From: Caballeronia glathei
Lineage (GTDB): Bacteria; Pseudomonadota; Gammaproteobacteria; Burkholderiales; Burkholderiaceae
Length of the DNA stretch: 64,000 bases
NCBI RefSeq assembly: GCF_000698595.1
Contig: NZ_JFHC01000012.1
Span: 60,572 to 124,571, forward strand
Direction of reading: 5' to 3'
Below the pieces are notes generated by a model that was given only the letters and a program-made list of their open reading frames with translations, did no database searches and was not told where the DNA came from. Positions 38,606 through 49,540 of this stretch are shown here, in pieces (the stretch's first letter is position 1; each line of letters starts with the position of its first letter). A program made the position numbers and the translations under genes.

Positions 38606-39799
38606 TCAGTCCGCCTGCTTGCGCAGGAACGCCGGAATATCGTACGTGTCGACACCCTTTTCCTGCAGCGCCTGCACGTGCGAAGCCGCCGTTTCACGCG
38701 ACGAACGCCACACCGCCGGCGTATCGAGCGCGCCGTAATCCGTCGCGTGCGACTGCTGCGGCGCATAGCTGTGCTGCGCGTGCGAGATCGGCTGGTTGTC
38801 GGTGCCGGTGCGCAGGAGCGTCATCGGTGCGGCCTGCTTGTTCTTCGCCGAGCGCCCGAGCCCCGTTGCCACCACCGTCACGCGCAGGGCGTCGCCCATT
38901 GCGTCGTCGTAGACGGCACCGAAGATCACCGTTGCGTCTTCCGCTGCGTAGCTCTTGATCGTGTTCATCACTTCGCGCGTTTCGGACAGACGCAGCGAAC
39001 GGCTCGACGTGATGTTCACCAGCACGCCGCGCGCACCCGACAGGTCCACGCCTTCCAGCAGCGGGCTCGCGACCGCCTGTTCCGCGGCGAGACGCGCGCG
39101 ATCGACGCCGGCAACCGTCGCCGTGCCCATCATCGCCTTGCCCTGCTCGCCCATCACCGTCTTCACGTCTTCGAAGTCGACGTTCACGAGACCGTCGACG
39201 TTGATGATTTCCGCGATGCCGGCAACCGCGTTGTTCAGGACGTCGTCAGCGCACTGGAAGCACTTGTCCATTTCGGCGTCGTCACCCATCACCTCGAACA
39301 GCTTGTCGTTCAGCACGACGATCAGCGAGTCGACGTGATCCTCCAGTTGCTGCGAACCCGCCTCCGCCACGCGCATGCGCCGGCCGCCTTCGAACTCGAA
39401 CGGCTTGCTGACGACACCGACCGTCAGAATCCCCATTTCCTTCGCGATCTGCGCCACGACCGGCGCCGCGCCCGTGCCCGTGCCGCCGCCCATGCCCGCC
39501 GTGATGAATACCATGTGCGCGCCGCGCAGCGCGTCGGCGATGCGCTCACGCGCGTCTTCCGCCGCCGCCTTGCCCATGTCCGGCTTGGCACCGGCGCCGA
39601 GCCCCGTGTTGCCGAGCTGGATCACCGTGGTTGCGCGCGAACGTGCGAGCGCCTGCGCGTCGGTGTTCATCACGATGAAATCGACGCCCTGCACGCCGCG
39701 GTTGATCATGTGCTGCACGGCATTGCCGCCAGCGCCACCAACACCGACGACCTTGATGATCGTTCCGTTGGTTTCCGTTTCCAGCATTTCGAAATCCAT
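38606..39799 (-). CDS. ftsZ: Cell division protein FtsZ
   Basis: The 397-residue tubulin-like GTPase that forms the Z-ring. The N-terminal VIKVVGVGGAGGNAV, the tubulin signature GGGTGTGAAPV and the T7 synergy segment NVDFEDVKTV are intact. After about residue 320 a variable linker leads to the C-terminal peptide YDIPAFLRKQAD, the binding site for FtsA and other ring proteins. It is the last gene of the dcw cluster, 148 bp from ftsA, a gap large enough for its own promoter. Confidence 0.98.
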   Translation of the reverse strand: MDFEMLETETNGTIIKVVGVGGAGGNAVQHMINRGVQGVDFIVMNTDAQALARSRATTVIQLGNTGLGAGAKPDMGKAAAEDARERIADALRGAHMVFITAGMGGGTGTGAAPVVAQIAKEMGILTVGVVSKPFEFEGGRRMRVAEAGSQQLEDHVDSLIVVLNDKLFEVMGDDAEMDKCFQCADDVLNNAVAGIAEIINVDGLVNVDFEDVKTVMGEQGKAMMGTATVAGVDRARLAAEQAVASPLLEGVDLSGARGVLVNITSSRSLRLSETREVMNTIKSYAAEDATVIFGAVYDDAMGDALRVTVVATGLGRSAKNKQAAPMTLLRTGTDNQPISHAQHSYAPQQSHATDYGALDTPAVWRSSRETAASHVQALQEKGVDTYDIPAFLRKQAD

Positions 39800-39947
39800 G
39801 TTGCCTCCGTCAAGAATGAAAATCGGCGTTATTCGGCAGGAGATCGGGCAACCCCCTGTCGCGCGCCAGCCGCCGGCACCGGCGCGAATTCGTCTTTTGC
39901 CACGTGACCATCGAAGGCACGCGTTGCAACTCTCGTCAAACCTGTAA

Positions 39948-41180
39948 TCAGAAATTGCCGAGGAACCAGTCCTTCATCCTCGTGAACACCTGTCCCATCG
40001 AACCCGACTGCACGGCGACCTTGCGCCCGCGCATGCGCTGCGAGCGTCCCTCGACGAGCAGGCCCATCGCCGTCGAATAGCGCGGATTGCGCACCACATC
40101 GGCGAGACCGCCCGCGTATTCCGGCACGCCGATGCGCACCGGCTTCAGGAAGATGTCTTCACCGAGCTCGACCATGCCGGGCATCATCGACGCGCCGCCA
40201 GTCAGCACCACGCCGCTCGAGAGCAGTTCCTCGTAGCCCGACTCGCGCACCACCTGCTGCACGAGCGAGAACAGTTCCTCGACACGCGGCTCGACCACCG
40301 CCGCCAGCGCCTGGCGCGACAGCGTGCGCGGACCGCGCTCGCCGAGCCCCGGCACTTCGATCATTTCGTCCGGGTCGGCCAGCGCCTGCTTCGCGATGCC
40401 GTAGCTCACCTTGATGTCTTCCGCGTCGGGCGTGGGCGTGCGCAGCGCCATCGCGACGTCGCTCGTGATCTGGTCGCCCGCGATCGGAATCACGGCCGTG
40501 TGACGGATCGCCCCTTCGCTGAAGATCGCGATGTCGGTCGTGCCGCCGCCGATATCCACGAGCACGACGCCCAGTTCCTTTTCGTCCTCCGTCAGCACGG
40601 CGAGCGACGAGGCGAGCGGCTGCAGGATCAGGTCGTTCACTTCGAGCCCGCAGCGGCGCACGCACTTCACGATGTTCTGCGCCGCGCTCACCGCGCCCGT
40701 CACGATGTGCACCTTCACTTCGAGCCGGATGCCGCTCATGCCGATCGGCTCGCGCACGTCTTCCTGGCCGTCGATGATGAATTCCTGCGTGAGGATGTGC
40801 AGCACCTGCTGATCGGTCGGGATGTTGATCGCCTTGGCCGTTTCGATCACGCGCGCCACATCGGTCTGCGTGACTTCCTTGTCCTTGATCGCGACCATGC
40901 CGCTCGAATTGAAGCTGCGGATGTGGCTGCCCGCGATCCCCGTGAACACGTTGGTGATCTTGCAGTCGGCCATCAGCTCCGCTTCTTCGAGCGCGCGCTG
41001 GATCGACTGCACGGTGGCCTCGATGTTGACCACGACGCCCTTCTTCAACCCCTTCGAGTCGCTCTGGCCGAGGCCGATCACCTCGTAGTGGCCCTCGCCT
41101 TTCAGTTCGGCGACGATCGCCACCACCTTCGACGTCCCGATGTCGAGGGCGACCAGCAGGTCTTTGTAGTCTTTGCTCAT
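39948..41180 (-). CDS. ftsA: Cell division protein FtsA
   Basis: A 410-residue actin-like ATPase that tethers FtsZ to the membrane. LLVALDIGTSKVVAIVAEL is the phosphate-1 motif and VLVDIGGGTTDIAIFSEGAI the phosphate-2 motif; GVVLTGGASMMPGMVEL is the adenosine motif. The C-terminal QVFTRMKDWFLGNF is the amphipathic membrane-targeting helix. It follows ftsQ by 27 bp. Confidence 0.97.
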   Translation of the reverse strand: MSKDYKDLLVALDIGTSKVVAIVAELKGEGHYEVIGLGQSDSKGLKKGVVVNIEATVQSIQRALEEAELMADCKITNVFTGIAGSHIRSFNSSGMVAIKDKEVTQTDVARVIETAKAINIPTDQQVLHILTQEFIIDGQEDVREPIGMSGIRLEVKVHIVTGAVSAAQNIVKCVRRCGLEVNDLILQPLASSLAVLTEDEKELGVVLVDIGGGTTDIAIFSEGAIRHTAVIPIAGDQITSDVAMALRTPTPDAEDIKVSYGIAKQALADPDEMIEVPGLGERGPRTLSRQALAAVVEPRVEELFSLVQQVVRESGYEELLSSGVVLTGGASMMPGMVELGEDIFLKPVRIGVPEYAGGLADVVRNPRYSTAMGLLVEGRSQRMRGRKVAVQSGSMGQVFTRMKDWFLGNF

Positions 41181-41207
41181 AGCGTGCTCATTGCCTGTGA
41201 TGTCTGC

Positions 41208-41960
41208 TTACTTCTTCGCCTTGTCGGTGTCGCTGATGAAACGCATGCCGGCGGCCCGTATCGCGAAACCGTTCGGATAGCGCAAATCGGCGTATTCGAT
41301 GTCATTCCCCCACCGCCCCGTCACCGACGACCACGCCGCCACGAAGCGCCGGCTGCGGTCGAATAAAGTGTCCTGATTGCGCTCGCGCCCGAGTTCGATC
41401 TGCGTGCCGTTCGAGAGCTTCACCGTCCACGCGAAACGCGGCGACAGAAGCACCTCTTCGGGATGCGCATCGATCGGCGCAAACCACTTCGTGAAATCGT
41501 GATACCGCGCGACCACTTCCTTCGCCGTGCCCTCGGGTCCGTCGAACGCGGGCAGGTCGTCGTCGAGCTCGCCCTGGTTCGCCGTGAAAAGCTCGCCGTC
41601 CACGCTCACCAGCTGATCGCTGCCCCACGTGCCGAGCGGCTTGTATTCCTCGAGCGTCACCGCGAGCGCGTTCGGCCACACACGGCGCACGCTCGCGTGA
41701 CGCACCCACGGCATCTGCTCGAATGCGGTGCGCGCCGTGTCGAGATCCACCGTGAAGAAATTGCCCTTCAACCGGCCCACGACGCTCGCGCGCACCGTTG
41801 GCGAGTTTATGTGCGCCGTGTCGCCGTCGATCTGGATCTCGCGCAGGCGAAACTCGGGACGCTGGATCGCCCAGTAACCCGCCGCGGCCAGCAGCACGAG
41901 CACGAGCAGCACGTGCAGCGCGTTGGCGGCGAGGTTGAGTTGGCGAACGTTGTTCCACAT
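41208..41960 (-). CDS. ftsQ: Cell division protein FtsQ
   Basis: A 250-residue bitopic inner-membrane protein that recruits FtsB-FtsL to the divisome. One N-terminal helix ([20 protein letters not shown]) is followed by the periplasmic POTRA domain (FRLREIQIDGDTAHINSPTV, GNFFTVDLDTARTAFEQMPW) and the beta domain with LPAFDGPEGTAKEV. It follows ddl by 9 bp. Confidence 0.95.
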   Translation of the reverse strand: MWNNVRQLNLAANALHVLLVLVLLAAAGYWAIQRPEFRLREIQIDGDTAHINSPTVRASVVGRLKGNFFTVDLDTARTAFEQMPWVRHASVRRVWPNALAVTLEEYKPLGTWGSDQLVSVDGELFTANQGELDDDLPAFDGPEGTAKEVVARYHDFTKWFAPIDAHPEEVLLSPRFAWTVKLSNGTQIELGRERNQDTLFDRSRRFVAAWSSVTGRWGNDIEYADLRYPNGFAIRAAGMRFISDTDKAKK

Positions 41961-41969
41961 GTTTCGGCT

Positions 41970-42983
41970 TCAGTCCTTGAGCGTGAGCGACAACACCTTC
42001 ACGACGAGATCCTTGTAGCTGATCCCGACCGCGCGCGCCGCCTTCGGCGGCAGCGAGTGGTCGGTCATGCCGGGCGCCGTGTTCACTTCCAGGAAATACG
42101 GATTGCCTTGCGCGTCGAGCATGAAGTCGGCGCGGCCCCAGTCGGTGCAGCCGAGCATGTCGAAGGCGCGCTGCGTCAGTTGCTTCATGCGTGTTTCTTC
42201 GGCAGGCGTGAGGCCGCAGGGAATCAGGTACTGCGTGTCGTTCGCGATGTACTTCGCGTGGTAGTCGTAGAACTCGCCCGCCGGCACGATCCTGATGACC
42301 GGCAGATCGAGGTCGCCCGCGATGCAGCAGGTGAACTCGCCGCCGCCTTCGATGCTCTTCTCCACGATCACGATCTTGTCGAACTTCGCCGCTTCGACGA
42401 GCGCCGGCACCAGCGTCCCGGCGCTCTTCACCTTGATCACCGCGACGCTCGATCCTTCGCTCGCCGGCTTCACGAAAAGTGGCAAGCCGAGCTTCGCGAT
42501 GATCTCCTGCGAGCGCGCTTCGTAGTCGTCGCCGCGCATGACGGTTTCGAACGGCGGGGTCGGCACGCCGGTCTGCTGCCACACGAGCTTCGTGCGCAGC
42601 TTGTCCATGCCGAGCGCCGAGCCGAGCACGCCGCTGCCCGTGTAGCGGATGCCGTAGAAATCGAGCGCCCCCTGCAACTGGCCGTTCTCGCCATAGCCGC
42701 CGTGCAGCGCGATGAACGCGCGCACGAAGTCCTCCGCCTTCAGATCGGAAAGCGGACGCTCGGCCGGGTCGAACGGATGCGCGTCGACGCCCGCGTCGCG
42801 CAGACCCTGCAGCACGAGCCGCCCCGAATTCAGCGACACCTCGCGTTCGGCCGAATTGCCGCCGAGGAGCACCGCCACTTTGCCGAATACCTTCGGATCG
42901 ATCCCGTTCACGTTCTTGTCCGCCTGATTACCCGCTTCATTGCCCGCCTGATTGCCCGCTGCTTCGCCCGTCACGTCGTTCAT
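41970..42983 (-). CDS. ddl: D-alanine-D-alanine ligase
   Basis: A 337-residue ATP-grasp ligase that makes the D-Ala-D-Ala end of the peptidoglycan stem. [33 protein letters not shown] and [19 protein letters not shown] are diagnostic. Before the fold starts (about residue 34) there is an extra low-complexity head with three AGNQ/AGNE repeats, encoded by a 12-bp tandem repeat. The start at 42983 overlaps the murC stop by ATGA; the open frame runs further upstream. Confidence 0.96.
   Translation of the reverse strand: MNDVTGEAAGNQAGNEAGNQADKNVNGIDPKVFGKVAVLLGGNSAEREVSLNSGRLVLQGLRDAGVDAHPFDPAERPLSDLKAEDFVRAFIALHGGYGENGQLQGALDFYGIRYTGSGVLGSALGMDKLRTKLVWQQTGVPTPPFETVMRGDDYEARSQEIIAKLGLPLFVKPASEGSSVAVIKVKSAGTLVPALVEAAKFDKIVIVEKSIEGGGEFTCCIAGDLDLPVIRIVPAGEFYDYHAKYIANDTQYLIPCGLTPAEETRMKQLTQRAFDMLGCTDWGRADFMLDAQGNPYFLEVNTAPGMTDHSLPPKAARAVGISYKDLVVKVLSLTLKD
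42923..42958. repeat. 12-bp tandem repeat in the ddl 5' end, three copies
   Basis: CCTGATTACCCG, CTTCATTGCCCG and CCTGATTGCCCG on the plus strand follow each other without gap and encode [12 protein letters not shown] in Ddl. The period keeps the frame, so copy number can vary without loss of function. Confidence 0.8.
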
Positions 42984-44380
42984 TTCTGCTCTTGCGATTG
43001 CTGTTCCTGCGTGATCCGCCCGCACACGCCGCCGATCGAACCGGCGCCCATCGTGATCACCACGTCGCCGTTCCTCGCGACGGTCGCGAGCGCGTCCGGC
43101 ATTTCATCGACCGTCTCCACGAACACCGGCTCGACCTTCCCCGCGACGCGGATCGCCCGCGCGAGCGCGCGGCCGTCGGCGGCGACGATCGGCGCCTCGC
43201 CCGCCGAATAGACTTCGGTGAGCACGAGCGCATCGACGGTGGACAGCACCTTCACGAAATCCTCGAAGCAATCCCGCGTGCGCGTGTAGCGGTGCGGCTG
43301 GAACGCGAGCACGAGACGCCGCCCGGGAAACGCGCCGCGCGCCGCCGCCACCGTCGCCGCCATTTCGACCGGGTGATGGCCGTAGTCGTCGATCAGCGTG
43401 TACGCGCCGTCCGCGACGCTCACTTCGCCGTAGCGCTGGAAGCGCCGGCCCACGCCGTTGAATTCGCTGAGCGCCCTCTGGATATCGGCATCCGCCACTT
43501 CAAGTTCAGTTGCAATCGCAATTGCGGCGAGCGCGTTCTGCACGTTGTGCGTGCCCGGCAGGTTCAGCGTCACGTCGAGCGGCGGCGCGTCCTCGCGCAG
43601 CGTCGTGAAATGCATGCGGCCGCCGCGCGCCTCCACGTTCACCGCGCGCACCTGCGCCTCGGCGCCGAGCCCGTAGCGGATGATCGGCTTCGACACGAAC
43701 GGCAGGATCTCGCGCACGTTCGGATCGTCCACGCAGAGCACCGCGATGCCGTAGAACGGCAGCCGGTGCGTGAACTCGATGAACGCCTGCTTCAGGCGCG
43801 CGAAGTCGTGGCCGTAGGTGTCCATGTGATCGGCATCGATGTTCGTAATGACTTCGATCACCGGGAAAAGATTCAGGAACGACGCATCGGATTCGTCCGC
43901 TTCCGCGACGATGAAGTCGCCCGTGCCGAGCCGCGCGTTCGCGCCCGCGCTGATGAGCCGCCCGCCGATCACGAAGGTCGGATCGAGCCCGCCCGCGGCG
44001 AGCACGCTCGCGACGAGCGACGTCGTGGTCGTCTTGCCGTGCGTGCCGGCGATCGCGATGCCCTGCTTCAGGCGCATCAGTTCCGCGAGCATCACGGCGC
44101 GCGGCACGATCGGAATGCGGCGATGGCGCGCGGCGAGCACTTCCGGATTGTCGGAGCGCACGGCGGTCGATACCACCACGGCGTTCGCGCCTTCGATGTT
44201 CTGCTCGTGATGCCCGATCTCGACCCGCGCGCCGAGCGCCGCAAGGCGCTCGGTCACGGCATTCTTCGACAGGTCCGAGCCGCTCACGTGATAGCCGAGA
44301 TTGAGCAGCACCTCCGCGATGCCGCTCATCCCGGCGCCGCCGATTCCGACGAAGTGAATATGCTTGACGATGTGTTTCAT
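42980..44380 (-). CDS. murC: UDP-N-acetylmuramate-L-alanine ligase
   Basis: A 466-residue Mur ligase that adds L-Ala to UDP-MurNAc. The N-terminal [20 protein letters not shown] is the UDP-binding motif, [16 protein letters not shown] the P-loop, and [14 protein letters not shown] the C-terminal MurC signature. The start at 44380 ([10 protein letters not shown]) overlaps the murG stop by ATGA; the open frame continues into Arg-rich shadow sequence. murB, needed just before this step, is not in the window. Confidence 0.97.
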   Translation of the reverse strand: MKHIVKHIHFVGIGGAGMSGIAEVLLNLGYHVSGSDLSKNAVTERLAALGARVEIGHHEQNIEGANAVVVSTAVRSDNPEVLAARHRRIPIVPRAVMLAELMRLKQGIAIAGTHGKTTTTSLVASVLAAGGLDPTFVIGGRLISAGANARLGTGDFIVAEADESDASFLNLFPVIEVITNIDADHMDTYGHDFARLKQAFIEFTHRLPFYGIAVLCVDDPNVREILPFVSKPIIRYGLGAEAQVRAVNVEARGGRMHFTTLREDAPPLDVTLNLPGTHNVQNALAAIAIATELEVADADIQRALSEFNGVGRRFQRYGEVSVADGAYTLIDDYGHHPVEMAATVAAARGAFPGRRLVLAFQPHRYTRTRDCFEDFVKVLSTVDALVLTEVYSAGEAPIVAADGRALARAIRVAGKVEPVFVETVDEMPDALATVARNGDVVITMGAGSIGGVCGRITQEQQSQEQK

Positions 44381-45519
44381 TTCGAATCCTTCAGCGCCTC
44401 GGCGCTTTCGCCCATGCCCATGCTCGCGCCGGCGACGTCGGCGCATACCCTCGCGACGCGCTCCGTTGCGTCGGGTTTCGCCAGTTCGCGGGAACGCGCG
44501 GCCATGTCGGCGAGCGAGTCGCGCGTCTGGCTGCGCAGCCAGCCGGCGAGGCTTTCCGCCGACAGGTCGCGCTGCTGTATCAGTTGTGCCCCGCCGTTCT
44601 TCGCGAGAAACGCGGCGTTGGTGGTCTGGTGATCGTCCACGGCGAACGGGAACGGCACGAAAAGCGCCGCCACGCCGACCGCCGCGATCTCCGACACCGT
44701 CATCGCGCCCGCGCGGCAGATCACGAGATCGGCGCTGGCGTACGCGCTCGCCATGTCCTCGATGAACGGCACCAGTTGCAGATCGTCGCCGCGCTGCAGG
44801 CCCGCCGCGGCGTAGTTCGCTTCGAGTGCCTGAATATGCTTCGCGCCCGCCTGATGCACGATGCGCGGACGCGCCGCGGGATCGAGCATGGCGATGGCTT
44901 TCGGCACGGTTTCATTCAATGCCGCCGCCCCCAGGCTGCCGCCAACGATCAGAACATTGAGGGCTCCGCTGCGAGCGGCGTAGCGTTCTTTGGGTGGCAA
45001 CGCGCGCGCAAGTTCCGCACGAATCGGATTTCCCGTCCATTCCGCGTTCGGCAGCGCGTTCGGAAACGCGACGAGCACGCGTTTCGCGAGATGCGCGAGG
45101 ACCTTGTTCGCGAGACCCGCGATCGAATTCTGTTCGTGCAGCACGAGCGGGCAGCCCGAAAGCTTCGTCATCAGGCCCGCCGGAAACGTGATGTAGCCGC
45201 CCATGCCCAGCACGACGTCCGGCTTCACGCGGCGCAGCGCGGCGAGGCTCTCCGAGCAGGCGCGCAGGAGGTTCACCGGCAGCATCAGCTTCGTCTTCAG
45301 GCCCTTGCCGCGCACGCCGCCAAAGCGCACGTACTCCATCGGAATGCCGTGCTTCGGCACGAGCGTCGCTTCCATGCCCGCCGCGTTGCCGAGCCACACC
45401 ACGCGCCAGCCGCGCGACTGCATCCAGTGGGCGACCGCGAGCCCCGGGAACACGTGTCCGCCGGTGCCGCCCGCCATCACCATCAGCGTGCGCGAAGTGG
45501 ACGCGCCAGCAGCGCTCAT
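44377..45519 (-). CDS. murG: UDP-GlcNAc:lipid I N-acetylglucosaminyltransferase
   Basis: A 380-residue membrane-associated GT-B glycosyltransferase that turns lipid I into lipid II. The first glycine loop is [16 protein letters not shown], and the second is [26 protein letters not shown] and the C-terminal [16 protein letters not shown] with [13 protein letters not shown] bind the substrates. The start overlaps the ftsW stop and the stop overlaps the murC start. Confidence 0.97.
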   Translation of the reverse strand: MSAAGASTSRTLMVMAGGTGGHVFPGLAVAHWMQSRGWRVVWLGNAAGMEATLVPKHGIPMEYVRFGGVRGKGLKTKLMLPVNLLRACSESLAALRRVKPDVVLGMGGYITFPAGLMTKLSGCPLVLHEQNSIAGLANKVLAHLAKRVLVAFPNALPNAEWTGNPIRAELARALPPKERYAARSGALNVLIVGGSLGAAALNETVPKAIAMLDPAARPRIVHQAGAKHIQALEANYAAAGLQRGDDLQLVPFIEDMASAYASADLVICRAGAMTVSEIAAVGVAALFVPFPFAVDDHQTTNAAFLAKNGGAQLIQQRDLSAESLAGWLRSQTRDSLADMAARSRELAKPDATERVARVCADVAGASMGMGESAEALKDSK

Positions 45520-46826
45520 ACCTTCCCTCCGCGCATCAGCACCCGATTCTCGTAGTCCACGCGCATCAGCACCGCGAGCGCGACGCAGTTGAGCAGGATG
45601 CCCGAGCCGCCGTAGCTCACGAGCGGCAGCGTGAGGCCCTTGGTCGGCAGAAGGCCGAGGTTCACGCCCATGTTGATGAACGTCTGCGCGCCGAACCAGA
45701 TGCCGACGCCCTTCGCCATCAGGCCCGCGAACGTGCGGTCGAGCGCGAGCGCCTGGCGGCCGATCTCGAACGCGCGCCGCACGATCCAGTAGAACAGCAG
45801 GATCACGACGATCACGCCGACAAAGCCCAGTTCCTCGCCGATCACCGCAAGAATGAAGTCGGTATGCGCTTCGGGCAAATAGTTGAGCTTCTCGACGCTG
45901 CCGCCGAGGCCCACGCCGAACCACTCGCCGCGCCCGAACGCAATCAGCGAGTGCGTCAGCTGATACGCCTTGCCCTGCGCGTAGCGGTCGTCCCACGGAT
46001 CGAGATACGCGAAGATCCGCTCGCGGCGCCACGGCGACGCCCACACGAGCAGCGCGAACGTGCCGACCGCCGTCGCGACGAGCCCGCCGAACAGCTTGCC
46101 GTTCACGCCGCCGAGGAACAGCACGCCCATCGCGATCGCGGCGATCACCATGAACGCGCCCATGTCGGGTTCGAGCAGCAGCAGCGCGCCGACCGCGCCG
46201 ACCGCGACCGCCATCGGCAGGAAGCCGCGGCCGAAGCTGTGCATGAACTCCTGCTTGCGCACCGTGTAGTTGGCGGCGTAGATCGTCACCGCGAGCTTCA
46301 TGATTTCCGACGGCTGCATGTTCGTGATGCCGAGCGGAATCCAGCGGCGCGCGCCGTTCACGCCCTTGCCGATGTGCGGAATCAGCACGATGACCAGCAT
46401 CACGAGCGCGATCAGGAAGAGCTTCGGCGCATATTTGTCCCACGCCGATATCGGAATCTTGAACGCGATGATCGAGCCGACGATCGCGGTCGTCACCGAG
46501 ATCAGGTGGCGCACGAGGAAGTGATAGTCGCGGTACTGCGCGTATTTGGGCGAGTCCGGCATGGCGATCGACGCCGAATACACCATGACGATGCCGAGCC
46601 CGAGCAGCGCGATCGTCACCCAGAGCAGCGAGTGGTCGTAGTCGAGCATGCGCGAGCGGATCGGACGCACGCCGTTCACGGCGCTCGAAATGCCGTCCGC
46701 GCGCGCCGCGGAACGCTCGCCCAGGTTGCTCGTGCGGCTCACGCGGCCGCCGAGCGCGGCGCTGTCGTTCGCGACCGCGCTCTGCTTGCCGGACAGTTTC
46801 GACCCGAAGCGTTCGGACCAGCTCAT
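45516..46826 (-). CDS. ftsW: Septal peptidoglycan polymerase FtsW (SEDS)
   Basis: A 436-residue polytopic membrane protein of the SEDS family; FtsW polymerises lipid II at the septum with FtsI. Ten hydrophobic helices are present. Conserved segments are [29 protein letters not shown] [13 protein letters not shown], and [17 protein letters not shown]. The first about 60 residues are a hydrophilic cytoplasmic head ([20 protein letters not shown] and more) longer than in E. coli. The start overlaps the murD stop by ATGA. Confidence 0.96.
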   Translation of the reverse strand: MSWSERFGSKLSGKQSAVANDSAALGGRVSRTSNLGERSAARADGISSAVNGVRPIRSRMLDYDHSLLWVTIALLGLGIVMVYSASIAMPDSPKYAQYRDYHFLVRHLISVTTAIVGSIIAFKIPISAWDKYAPKLFLIALVMLVIVLIPHIGKGVNGARRWIPLGITNMQPSEIMKLAVTIYAANYTVRKQEFMHSFGRGFLPMAVAVGAVGALLLLEPDMGAFMVIAAIAMGVLFLGGVNGKLFGGLVATAVGTFALLVWASPWRRERIFAYLDPWDDRYAQGKAYQLTHSLIAFGRGEWFGVGLGGSVEKLNYLPEAHTDFILAVIGEELGFVGVIVVILLFYWIVRRAFEIGRQALALDRTFAGLMAKGVGIWFGAQTFINMGVNLGLLPTKGLTLPLVSYGGSGILLNCVALAVLMRVDYENRVLMRGGKV

Positions 46827-48331
46827 AGCATCACTCCCCGCACGGCGGCGATTTCTTCGATCGCGTGGCGAAACACGTCCGCGCGATGTGCATAGTTCCT
46901 GAACATGTCGAGGCTCGCGCACGCGGGCGAGAGCAGCACGGCGTCGCCTGCCTGCGCGAGTTGCGCGGCGGCCTGCGTCGCGGCTTCGAGCGTCGCGTGA
47001 TCGTGCAATTCGACCCCGGTTTCTTCGAGCACGGCGCGAATGCGCGGCGCGTCGCGGCCGATCAGCATCACCGCGCGGCACCAGCGCGCGACGGGCGCGA
47101 CGAGCGGCGAAAAGTCCTGCCCCTTGCCGTCGCCGCCCGCGATCAGCACGACGCGTTGCGCGAGGCCGTCGAGCGCCGCGACCGTCGCGCCGACATTCGT
47201 GCCTTTGCTGTCGTCGACGTAATCGATGCCGTCGATCTGCGCGATCACCTCCACCCGGTGCGGCTCGCCGCGATACTCGCGCAGGCCGTGCAGCAGCGCC
47301 GCGAGCGGCAGGTCGATCGCGCGTGCGAGCGCGAGCGCCGCGAGCGCGTTCGCCGCGTTGTGCAGACCGCGGATACGCAGCGCGTCGGCGGGCATCAGGC
47401 GTTTCGAGAACAGGTCCGGCGCCGCTGCCGCCTCATGCTTGCGGCGGCGCGTGGGCGCGGGCTCGTCGCTCGCGTCGCGGTCGTGGCCCTGCGCGAGCCA
47501 GACGATGCCGTTGTCGCGCAGAAGTCCGTAATCGCCCACGCGGGCGGGCTCGTTCAGCCCGAAGGTCACCACCTTCGTCGAGCCCTGCGCGAGCGCCATC
47601 GTGCGGGCGTCATCGCGATTGAGCACGCGCACGGTGCCGGCGCCGAAGATGCGGCCCTTCGCGGCGGCATAGGCGTCGAGGCCACCGTGCCAGTCGAGAT
47701 GGTCCTGCGTGATGTTCAGCACGGCGGCGGCATCCGGCGCGAACGTGTGCGCGGTTTCGAGCTGGAAGCTCGACAGTTCCAGCACCCAGACGTCGGGCAG
47801 CGCGGTGTTGTCGATGGCGTCAAGCAGCTTGTCGAGCATCGCCGGGCTGATGTTGCCCGCGACGGCCACTGTCTTGCCCGCGCGCTCGCAGAGGAGGCCC
47901 GTGAGCGCGGTGGTCGTGGTCTTGCCGTTCGTGCCGGTGATCGCGACGACCTTCGGTGCGTAGCCGTTCACGCCGAGCGACTTCAGCGCCCGCGCGAACA
48001 GTTCGAGTTCGCCCCACACCGGAATGCCGCGCTCTTTCGCGGCGTCGATCAGCGGCTTCAGGTCCGCGGCGAGCGGCGAAAGCCCCGGGCTGATCGCGAC
48101 GATCTCGATGCCGCCGTCCAGCAGCGCCGGCGTGAACGCGCCGCCGACGAACTCCGCGTCGATCCCTTGAACGGCGAGTTCGGCAAGGTTCGGCGGCGCC
48201 TCGCGCGTATCGGCGATCCGCAGCCGGCAACCGTGCCTGGCGCACCAGCGCGCCATCGCGAGGCCGGATTCACCGAGCCCCAGCACGAGCACCATCGGAC
48301 TTTGCCGATCCACGAACTTCTCGCCAAACAT
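46823..48331 (-). CDS. murD: UDP-N-acetylmuramoylalanine-D-glutamate ligase
   Basis: A 502-residue Mur ligase adding D-Glu. [20 protein letters not shown] is the UDP-binding Rossmann motif, [15 protein letters not shown] the P-loop, and [15 protein letters not shown] the C-terminal signature. An insertion of about 40 charged residues in the central domain ([20 protein letters not shown]) makes it longer than the 438-residue E. coli enzyme. The start at 48331 has AAAGG 7 nt upstream. Confidence 0.96.
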   Translation of the reverse strand: MFGEKFVDRQSPMVLVLGLGESGLAMARWCARHGCRLRIADTREAPPNLAELAVQGIDAEFVGGAFTPALLDGGIEIVAISPGLSPLAADLKPLIDAAKERGIPVWGELELFARALKSLGVNGYAPKVVAITGTNGKTTTTALTGLLCERAGKTVAVAGNISPAMLDKLLDAIDNTALPDVWVLELSSFQLETAHTFAPDAAAVLNITQDHLDWHGGLDAYAAAKGRIFGAGTVRVLNRDDARTMALAQGSTKVVTFGLNEPARVGDYGLLRDNGIVWLAQGHDRDASDEPAPTRRRKHEAAAAPDLFSKRLMPADALRIRGLHNAANALAALALARAIDLPLAALLHGLREYRGEPHRVEVIAQIDGIDYVDDSKGTNVGATVAALDGLAQRVVLIAGGDGKGQDFSPLVAPVARWCRAVMLIGRDAPRIRAVLEETGVELHDHATLEAATQAAAQLAQAGDAVLLSPACASLDMFRNYAHRADVFRHAIEEIAAVRGVML

Positions 48332-48355
48332 CGCTTTACCTTTCTCTGACAACAA

Positions 48356-49525
48356 TTAACGCAGCTTGAGCGTCGACAAACCGAACAGGCACAACATCAG
48401 CGTGATGATCCAGAAACGCACGACCACCTGCGTTTCCGTCCAGCCCGACAATTCATAGTGGTGATGCAGCGGCGCCATCTTGAAGACGCGCCGCCCTTCG
48501 CCGTAGCGGCGCTTCGTGTACTTGAACCAGAACACCTGGAGCATCACCGAGAGCGTTTCCGCGACAAAAATGCCGCCCATGATGAAGAGCACGATTTCCT
48601 GGCGCACGATCACGGCGATCGTGCCGAGCGCGCCGCCGAGCGCGAGCGCGCCGACGTCGCCCATGAACACCTGCGCGGGGTGCGTGTTGTACCAGAGGAA
48701 GGCCAGCCCCGCGCCGCCCATCGCCGAGCAGAAGATCAGCAGTTCGCCCGCGCCGGGAATGTGCGGAAAGAGCAGGTACTTCGAGTACACCGAGCTGCCC
48801 ATCACGTAGGCGAACGCGCCGAGCGAAGCGCCCACCAGCACGACCGGCATGATGACGAGACCGTCGAGGCCGTCGGTGAGATTCACGGCATTGCTCGCGC
48901 CGACGATCACGAAATACGTGAGCGCGATGAAGCCCCACACGCCGAGCGGATAGCTGATCGCCTTGACGAACGGCAGCATCAGGTCGGCCCGCGCCGGCAG
49001 GCCCATGGAGAGGCCGCTTCGCACCCACGCCATGAAGAGGTCGAACACGCGCGCGTTGCTCGCCTCCGAGACGCTGAACGCGAGATACACGGCGGCGAAC
49101 AGGCCGATCACCGATTGCCAGAAGTATTTCTCGCGCGACGACATGCCGCGCGGGTCCTTGTGGACCACCTTGCGGTAGTCGTCCACCCAGCCGATCACGC
49201 CGTAGCCGAACGTGACGAGCATCACGATCCACACGAAGCGGTTAGTGAGATCGGCCCAGAGCAGCGTCGATACCGCGATGCCGAGCAGGATCAGCACGCC
49301 GCCCATGGTCGGGGTGCCGGACTTGATCAGGTGCGTCTGCGGGCCGTCCTTGCGCACGGCCTGGCCGACCTTCATCGCGGTGAGCTTGCGGATCACCCAT
49401 GGGCCGCAGACGAGGCCGATCAGAAGCGCCGTTGCCGTGGCTCCCACGGCGCGGAACGTGATGTATGTGAACACGCGCATGAAGCTGGCGTCATTCTGGA
49501 GCCATTGCGCGAGTGCGAGTAGCAT
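48356..49525 (-). CDS. mraY: Phospho-N-acetylmuramoyl-pentapeptide transferase
   Basis: A 389-residue integral membrane enzyme that makes lipid I from UDP-MurNAc-pentapeptide and undecaprenyl phosphate. About ten helices are seen. Signature segments are [34 protein letters not shown] with the catalytic Asp residues, [13 protein letters not shown] and [15 protein letters not shown]. It sits between murD (24 bp) and murF (15 bp). Confidence 0.98.
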   Translation of the reverse strand: MLLALAQWLQNDASFMRVFTYITFRAVGATATALLIGLVCGPWVIRKLTAMKVGQAVRKDGPQTHLIKSGTPTMGGVLILLGIAVSTLLWADLTNRFVWIVMLVTFGYGVIGWVDDYRKVVHKDPRGMSSREKYFWQSVIGLFAAVYLAFSVSEASNARVFDLFMAWVRSGLSMGLPARADLMLPFVKAISYPLGVWGFIALTYFVIVGASNAVNLTDGLDGLVIMPVVLVGASLGAFAYVMGSSVYSKYLLFPHIPGAGELLIFCSAMGGAGLAFLWYNTHPAQVFMGDVGALALGGALGTIAVIVRQEIVLFIMGGIFVAETLSVMLQVFWFKYTKRRYGEGRRVFKMAPLHHHYELSGWTETQVVVRFWIITLMLCLFGLSTLKLR

Positions 49526-49540
49526 GCTGGTCCTTCTCTT

